Part shown: positions 59,821 to 64,000 of the stretch, in pieces
Layout: every line of letters begins with the position of its first letter
Numbering within the stretch: position 1 is the stretch's first letter
Assembly: GCF_014172375.1 (NCBI RefSeq)
Contig: NZ_WNXD01000002.1
Span: 1,488,001-1,552,000 of the forward strand
Reading direction: 5' to 3'
Length of the DNA: 64,000 bases
DNA from: Pedobacter planticolens
Lineage (GTDB): Bacteria > Bacteroidota > Bacteroidia > Sphingobacteriales > Sphingobacteriaceae
Notes under the pieces: generated by a model
Told to the model about the DNA's origin: nothing
What the model saw: only the letters and a program-made list of their open reading frames with translations
Database searches by the model: none
Program-made: the position numbers and the translations under genes

Positions 59821-60648
59821 ATGACTGCTCATTTTTTTAACCATTCGCTGGTTAATTTACATTATTATCGCTTTGGAAATGGATCTAAAATCATGTTATG
59901 TTTTCATGGTTATGGGATGCATGGCAAACAGTTTTCTGTTTTAAAAGAGAGACTAGGCGACGAGTATACGTTTTATGGTTTCGACCTGTTTTTTCATAAA
60001 GAAACGATGTTGCATGATCAATCTATACAACAAGTAAAAAAAGGAATTTCGAAAAATGAGTATTGTGAATTAATTACTGCATTTTGCGCTCACCAAGCAA
60101 TTGATCGATTTTCTGTTATTGGATATTCGTTAGGTACACATTATGCTTCTGTATTGGCGGAGAAGGAAGCACAAAGAATTGATCAGCTATTTATTTTAGC
60201 ACCTTCTTTTTTAAAAATTTTACCCATTTTGCAGGTGTTCTCTAAAAATGTAGTCGCCAATTTAGCTTTTCGTAAACTTTTTTTAAGTGAAAGAGGAATT
60301 CAAATGGCGTTAAGTGTATGCAAAAAAGTAGGTGTTATTGATTTAAAAAGTCATGGTATTTTAAGTAAAGAAATGGCAACGCCACAATTGCGGTTTGCAT
60401 TTTACGCCAATGTTACTTATTTGCGTTATTTACAAGCTAAACAATCAGATTTAATAGAGACGCTAAACGACAACAAAGTAAAATGCCATTTTATTTTCGG
60501 CCAAAGAGATAAAATGTATCCACAGCATTTAGCTGATGTAATGATATCGAAATTAAACTTTGCCAGTAAAACCACATTAGATGAAGATCATGATATGGTA
60601 AACAAGAACTTACCCGCTAAAATTTACGAGTTGATGTATGATAATTAA
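59821..60648 (+). CDS. Alpha/beta hydrolase
   Basis: The 275-residue protein shows MLCFHGYGMHG (oxyanion region, near residue 26), the nucleophile Ser in IGYSLGTHYAS (near 103) and probable final Asp/His in FGQRDKMYP and DEDHDMVN (near 225 and 257). It is cytoplasmic by sequence (no signal). It overlaps the acyltransferase gene by 11 bp, so the pair is co-translated and may work on the same lipid substrate; that is inference. Confidence 0.85.
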   Translation: MTAHFFNHSLVNLHYYRFGNGSKIMLCFHGYGMHGKQFSVLKERLGDEYTFYGFDLFFHKETMLHDQSIQQVKKGISKNEYCELITAFCAHQAIDRFSVIGYSLGTHYASVLAEKEAQRIDQLFILAPSFLKILPILQVFSKNVVANLAFRKLFLSERGIQMALSVCKKVGVIDLKSHGILSKEMATPQLRFAFYANVTYLRYLQAKQSDLIETLNDNKVKCHFIFGQRDKMYPQHLADVMISKLNFASKTTLDEDHDMVNKNLPAKIYELMYDN

Positions 60649-61291
60649 GGCAAACCCTATTCGAGCTAAATATTTGATACTTGTTGGTCGGTTTTTATCG
60701 TGGCTATTTAGCTGGCGCTTTAATAAAATGAAAATTTACGAGGTGGAGGTTTTAAAAAACCATTCGTACATTTTAATGTGTAATCATTTTAGTTTTTGGG
60801 ATGGCTTTTGGGCTGGATATTTATGCTTAAAATCTATCTATAAGCAAGAACCCAACCTAAAAGGATTGTATATTATGGTGCTCGAAAAACAATTGGCACA
60901 ACATAAATGGTTAACCCGATTAGGCTGCTTTTCTATTGCGCCAGGCACTGTTACCGTAAGTGAAAGTTTAGCTTATGCTGCAGAAATACTAAATACTCCA
61001 GGCAATGTATTTTTAATGTTTCCACAAGGAAATTTAGAATCGAACCATGTACGGAATATTGTAGTTAAACCTGGGATTGCCGAAATTGTAAAACGAATAA
61101 ATGGAAATTGTCAATTGTTATGGAGTAGTAATTTGATTGAGTATTTTGAAAGTTTAAAACCATCTGTTTATTTCCATCTATTAAATTGCGGTACCAATCA
61201 TGAGTTTAATTTAGAACTGTTAACGGCTAATATTAATCAGCACCATAAATTGGCAATTAAAAAACAGTTTAGGTTTACAAAAGAGGATTAG
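60638..61291 (+). CDS. 1-acyl-glycerol-3-phosphate acyltransferase-like (PlsC family)
   Basis: The 217-residue protein has the acyltransferase motif NHFSFWDG (HX4D variant: NHxxxxD, near residue 48), the FPQGNLESNH motif (near 128-137, in place of FPEGTRS) and an N-terminal amphipathic or membrane segment. It probably transfers acyl chains to a lipid acceptor at the inner membrane. It overlaps the hydrolase gene by 11 bp. The last codons (KKQFRFTKED) recur in altered form at 62098-62146, about 850 bp away. Confidence 0.85.
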   Translation: MIIKANPIRAKYLILVGRFLSWLFSWRFNKMKIYEVEVLKNHSYILMCNHFSFWDGFWAGYLCLKSIYKQEPNLKGLYIMVLEKQLAQHKWLTRLGCFSIAPGTVTVSESLAYAAEILNTPGNVFLMFPQGNLESNHVRNIVVKPGIAEIVKRINGNCQLLWSSNLIEYFESLKPSVYFHLLNCGTNHEFNLELLTANINQHHKLAIKKQFRFTKED

Positions 61292-61353
61292 CGGATTGCT
61301 ATTGCTCTAAAAATCAAATAAATCACTCCTAGTTATCTCAAGGGTGTCGGCTA
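61239..61353 (+). repeat. Direct repeat: end of plsC-like gene plus remnant of XRE gene end (copy 1)
   Basis: It matches 62098-62199 over about 100 bp. On the minus strand the part behind the acyltransferase stop encodes ADTLEITRSDLFDF and a stop, a decayed version of the XRE C-terminus (ADALEITMSDLFDF) at 62153. Confidence 0.8.
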
Positions 61354-61489
61354 TAATACCAACCAAAATTACCTATATTTAATTACTGAAAATAATTCTG
61401 AAAGAGTAGAGAATATTGTCATTTATAAAAACCTTAGCTTAGTTTGACAAATGAAAAATTCACAATTTACAAATGAAGTTTTTAAAATT

Positions 61490-62065
61490 ATGGCACTAGA
61501 AAAAACCTTTATCCAAGTGAAATTTAACTTTATAGTTAGCTGCTTTTTTCTAACGTTATTACCAACTTTTGTAATTGCACAAAGTATTTCTGGTAAAAAT
61601 GGGCAACGAGATTTTGATTTTGAAATAGGAGATTGGAAAACAAAACTTAAAGTTCTTAAAAATCCTCTTTCTGGTTCTACAACTTGGGTTGAATATGAGG
61701 GTACATCAAAAGTTATCGCAATTTGTAATGGCAATTCTAATCTAGTGGAACTCAACGTTAAGGGTTCGGGAGGACAAATAATAGGTGTAAGTTTGCGGCT
61801 TTTTAACCCAAAAACAAACCAATGGAGCCTCAATTTTGCAAACATCAAAGACGGAAATTTAGCTACACCCTCAATTGGCAGCTTTAAAGATGGACGTGGA
61901 GAATTTTTTAATGAAGACACTTTTGATGGCAAGAAAATTCTTGTTCGTTTTGTGATCTCAGCAATTACCCCAAGTTCCTGCCATTTTGAACAAGCATTTT
62001 CAACTGATAATGGAAAAACATGGGAAGTGAATTGGATTGCTGAGGATACAAGAATAAAATCTTAA
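61490..62065 (+). CDS. Hypothetical exported protein, DUF1579-like
   Basis: From MALEKTF the product has about 191 residues, with a signal peptide ending PTFVIAQ (near residue 31). An upstream ATG at 61451 would add 13 residues before the signal peptide and is less likely. The mature part starts with NGQRDFDFEIGDWKTKL, the F-x-W pattern of DUF1579-like beta-barrel proteins; function unknown. It is bracketed by duplicated DNA of its neighbours (61239-61353 and 62098-62199), suggesting it was gained as an insertion. Confidence 0.65.
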   Translation: MALEKTFIQVKFNFIVSCFFLTLLPTFVIAQSISGKNGQRDFDFEIGDWKTKLKVLKNPLSGSTTWVEYEGTSKVIAICNGNSNLVELNVKGSGGQIIGVSLRLFNPKTNQWSLNFANIKDGNLATPSIGSFKDGRGEFFNEDTFDGKKILVRFVISAITPSSCHFEQAFSTDNGKTWEVNWIAEDTRIKS

Positions 62066-62097
62066 AAAAGCTAACTTATTTATAAAGTGGCGAAAAG

Positions 62098-62199
62098 TAT
62101 AAATTGATAATTCAAAAACAATTTAGGTTTACAGCTGTCGATTAGTGCTGAATTAAAAATCAAATAAATCACTCATAGTTATTTCAAGCGCATCGGCTA
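62098..62199 (+). repeat. Direct repeat: remnant of plsC-like end plus true XRE end (copy 2)
   Basis: Plus-strand frame reads KLIIQKQFRFTAVD and a stop, a decayed copy of the acyltransferase C-terminus (KLAIKKQFRFTKED). It continues into the last codons of the XRE gene. Confidence 0.8.
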
Positions 62200-62374
62200 T
62201 TTGTTTAAGGAGATAACTTGAGGCATTTACCCTGCCTGTTTCTATTCTACTAATGCTTTGAAAATCTTTATTAATAAGCGCAGATAGTTGCGCCTGAGTT
62301 AAACCCTTTGCTTCACGTAAGTTTGCTATCCGTTTACCTAAATTTTTTTTAAAAATTTCAAGATCATTTGTCAT
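62153..62374 (-). CDS. XRE family helix-turn-helix regulator
   Basis: The 73-residue protein is a single HTH_3 domain: LGKRIANLREAKGLTQAQLSALINKDFQSISRIETGRVNASSYLLKQIADALEI. It is not the same as the element XRE at 56100. A palindrome with 12-bp arms lies 28 bp upstream of its start and is probably its own operator. The C-terminal end is duplicated as a remnant at about 61312-61350. Confidence 0.88.
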   Translation of the reverse strand: MTNDLEIFKKNLGKRIANLREAKGLTQAQLSALINKDFQSISRIETGRVNASSYLLKQIADALEITMSDLFDF

Positions 62375-62401
62375 GACGCAAACTCAAAAGATTTTTAACT
62401 A

Positions 62402-62429
62402 AACAACTAAACATATTTGTTTAGTTGTT
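62402..62429. promoter_or_regulatory. Palindromic operator before the XRE gene
   Basis: AACAACTAAACA and TGTTTAGTTGTT pair perfectly around TATT. An extra half-site (AACTAAAC) lies just to the left. It is a likely autoregulatory site. Confidence 0.55.
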
Positions 62430-62846
62430 GTTTTATTATTATATTTGAGTTGTGTAAATAGAGATTAAAGAGCTATGATAATTTGAGTTTATTTTGTCAC
62501 GTTAGTTTAGTCTAGAATCTGCTAGTCAGAATAAGTTCTTTGCATAAGTGGGCGGTATATTGGTTAATAGTAAAAGTTGATAACCGCCTGCTTTTGTTTT
62601 ATAAAATGATTGGTTATCATTTTCTTAAGTAAGAAGAATAAAGGGCTAAGATAGGCGGATATAAAAAAAATCAGATAAGGAAAGCCTTATAATGCCACAA
62701 AATCAATACTAAAAGTTGGGGCAGTTAATTGCTGCACCCATCTTTTGCTAGTTTTCTCGCTTGTATTCTCAATAAAAACAGATCATTTGTCATTTAATAA
62801 TAAACAATGTCTGGTAAGTAGCGATTTAGTGAACTTACTTGATTAA
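62430..62846. other. Gene-free stretch with a weak hairpin
   Basis: GGGCGGT and ACCGCC (about 62548-62587) could pair around a long loop. Otherwise AT-rich DNA without recognisable gene, repeat or terminator. Confidence 0.4.
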
Positions 62847-63275
62847 TTAATAATAATTGTTAGAGATGAGTAATGCAGGTTTTAAGATTTCTATTGGCTG
62901 ATAAGCAATATTAATTTCTAATGTGCCACTTGCTCTATATCCTGTATTGCCTCCAGAACTAGCCGTAAGTGTGCTTTTATGCCAAATGATTTTTCCTTGC
63001 TCATCACTATTGCTATTTCTAGCTTTGTTGAGAATAATTAGTAATCTGTTTTCAATAGCAAAACTAGTATTAAAAGTTATAAGAGGTTTGGCTCTCGCAT
63101 CTATACACTTAAGAAAACACAACTGATTAACACTTAGCTCGAAGTGATTATTCATCCAATAATCAAAATCATTTAGCACTAAATCTGCTTCAATTTTTAA
63201 AACCTCATCGTTTAAATTATAGAGGTCGTGTTGCAAGGCGAGGAAGTCTGCATTGGTAAATGGAAATTTTTTCAT
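62847..63275 (-). CDS. Hypothetical protein
   Basis: The 142-residue protein has no signal peptide or membrane helix. It begins MKKFPFTNADFLALQHDLYNLNDEVLKIEADLVLNDFDYWMNN and contains a Ser/Gly/Thr stretch (TASSGGNTGYRASG, about 105-118). No family is recognised. It is isolated from neighbouring genes by gaps of more than 340 bp on both sides. Confidence 0.55.
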   Translation of the reverse strand: MKKFPFTNADFLALQHDLYNLNDEVLKIEADLVLNDFDYWMNNHFELSVNQLCFLKCIDARAKPLITFNTSFAIENRLLIILNKARNSNSDEQGKIIWHKSTLTASSGGNTGYRASGTLEINIAYQPIEILKPALLISNNYY

Positions 63276-63623
63276 TGTAAATTAGGTTAATAGTAAGCCA
63301 TCAAATTAGAATTTCGAACATATCTTTTGAAAAGAATGTAGCCTTTATTTTGCTGAACGATGTCTTTATTTTTGATAAGCGATGTATCACGATAATTAAA
63401 TAACTTATAGTTAATATTTATTATAGCTGAAACTTAATTACGGTTAAGTAAACCTCATCATTATGTCGCATATACTGATAATTCTTAGAAGAAATCATCC
63501 TTATTTTAAGCACTCATAAAATCTTTTATATATTGATAGCTATTTGTATGTTTTTTTGATCAGCCAAGCCTGTTAAACGTATAAATTTTCAATCTATGTA
63601 AATCATTATACACATCATTTAAT
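63276..63623. other. 348-bp gene-free region
   Basis: AT-rich DNA between two divergent genes; I see no repeat, terminator hairpin or full promoter consensus. Confidence 0.5.
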
Positions 63624-64000
63624 ATGTCTCTTATGAAAAAACAACATTGGTATAAAGCTGCTGGCACAGTTAAATATCCCAATTACCTAACCAAACTATC
63701 ATTTGCCTTATTAGCTGCACACCTACTTATTGTTTACGAAGACAGGCATACGTATGCAGTTATTTTTACAAATTCATATTATTATACTGCATTAGTAATT
63801 AATACACTAATGGCTTATGTCTTAATTTCAATTGTTTTTAGGGTTACTCGTTTTCTAGATTACTACTATCCTTGGGGGAGAAGTTATAGTATAAGGATGC
63901 GACGACAGTTAGTTGGGGGTGTATTTTTCCCAATTTTACCAGCAATTGTATTGGCAACAGTTTACTTTGCCTACTATGAAATTAATATTTTAAATACGGT
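63624..64000 (+). CDS. Membrane protein, N-terminal part (possible LytTR-type regulator)
   Basis: About 125 residues are visible before the right edge. Three hydrophobic helices (about 20-40, 52-75, 95-118) are separated by the basic loop DYYYPWGRSYSIRMRRQLVGG. The helix-loop pattern with YYYPW-RxxxQ resembles the membrane domain of Sphingobacteriaceae LytTR regulators, whose DNA-binding domain would lie beyond the window. Start may be the ATG at 63624 or at 63633. Confidence 0.5.
   Translation, partial: MSLMKKQHWYKAAGTVKYPNYLTKLSFALLAAHLLIVYEDRHTYAVIFTNSYYYTALVINTLMAYVLISIVFRVTRFLDYYYPWGRSYSIRMRRQLVGGVFFPILPAIVLATVYFAYYEINILNT

Overview
The window looks like a chromosomal segment from a Bacteroidota bacterium, most likely Sphingobacteriaceae (Pedobacter-like). 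The evidence is AT-rich DNA, few Shine-Dalgarno sequences, TAnnTTTG-type -7 boxes, and family content typical of that group: BT_3928-type and CCC-motif membrane proteins, a GH3-like protein, DUF6370, secreted M28 peptidases and IntDOT-like integrase features. No rRNA or tRNA gene was seen.

Layout. 1-7221 is a D-xylose utilisation locus on the minus strand: LacI-type regulator, xylulokinase, xylose isomerase, Na+/sugar symporter, and a partial SGNH esterase. A promoter and operator pair can be read in front of xylB. 7320-13687 holds a large exported beta-propeller/caspase protein, small membrane proteins, a lipoprotein propeller gene apparently inserted between duplicated DNA, and a bacilliredoxin. 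13796-28410 is mainly housekeeping: cdaA-folP, DUF1599, BT_3928, an oligopeptide-type permease, DinB, aroK, a thioesterase, a phosphoesterase, an M28 peptidase, DoxX, polyprenyl diphosphate synthase and TerC. 28450-28825 contains a strong candidate small RNA with its own promoter and terminator. 28893-37537 carries an M28 peptidase, CBS protein, YkvA, GH3, LptB, RecJ, MBL hydrolase, response regulator and YceI. 37787-41650 is a multidomain GH31 enzyme with dockerin-like and cohesin-like ends. 42161-42976 is an 800-bp island of nested repeats. 42977-52530 holds gcvP, a DMT exporter, pdxJ, a deacetylase, a hydrolase, DUF6370 and ahcY.

52587-59537 looks like a 6.95-kb integrative element. It is bounded by near-identical 20-bp direct repeats, the left one in the ahcY leader. 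It carries a tyrosine integrase, an excisionase-like HTH protein, a phage/plasmid-type replication initiator, an XRE regulator beside a 30-bp perfect palindrome, an exported protein, an IS110 insertion, IS21-like ends and a UmuD-like protein without its catalytic dyad. 59821-64000 returns to chromosomal genes: hydrolase, PlsC, an exported protein inserted between duplicated gene ends, XRE, and a partial membrane regulator.

The least ordinary content is between genes. There is a composite dispersed element of about 200 bp in four copies plus a partial fifth, built as tail, REP palindrome and core, with an adjoining 21-nt tandem array in two copies. There are also unrelated heptanucleotide tandem arrays at several gene junctions, and two cases of a gene sitting between duplicated 3' ends of its neighbours.
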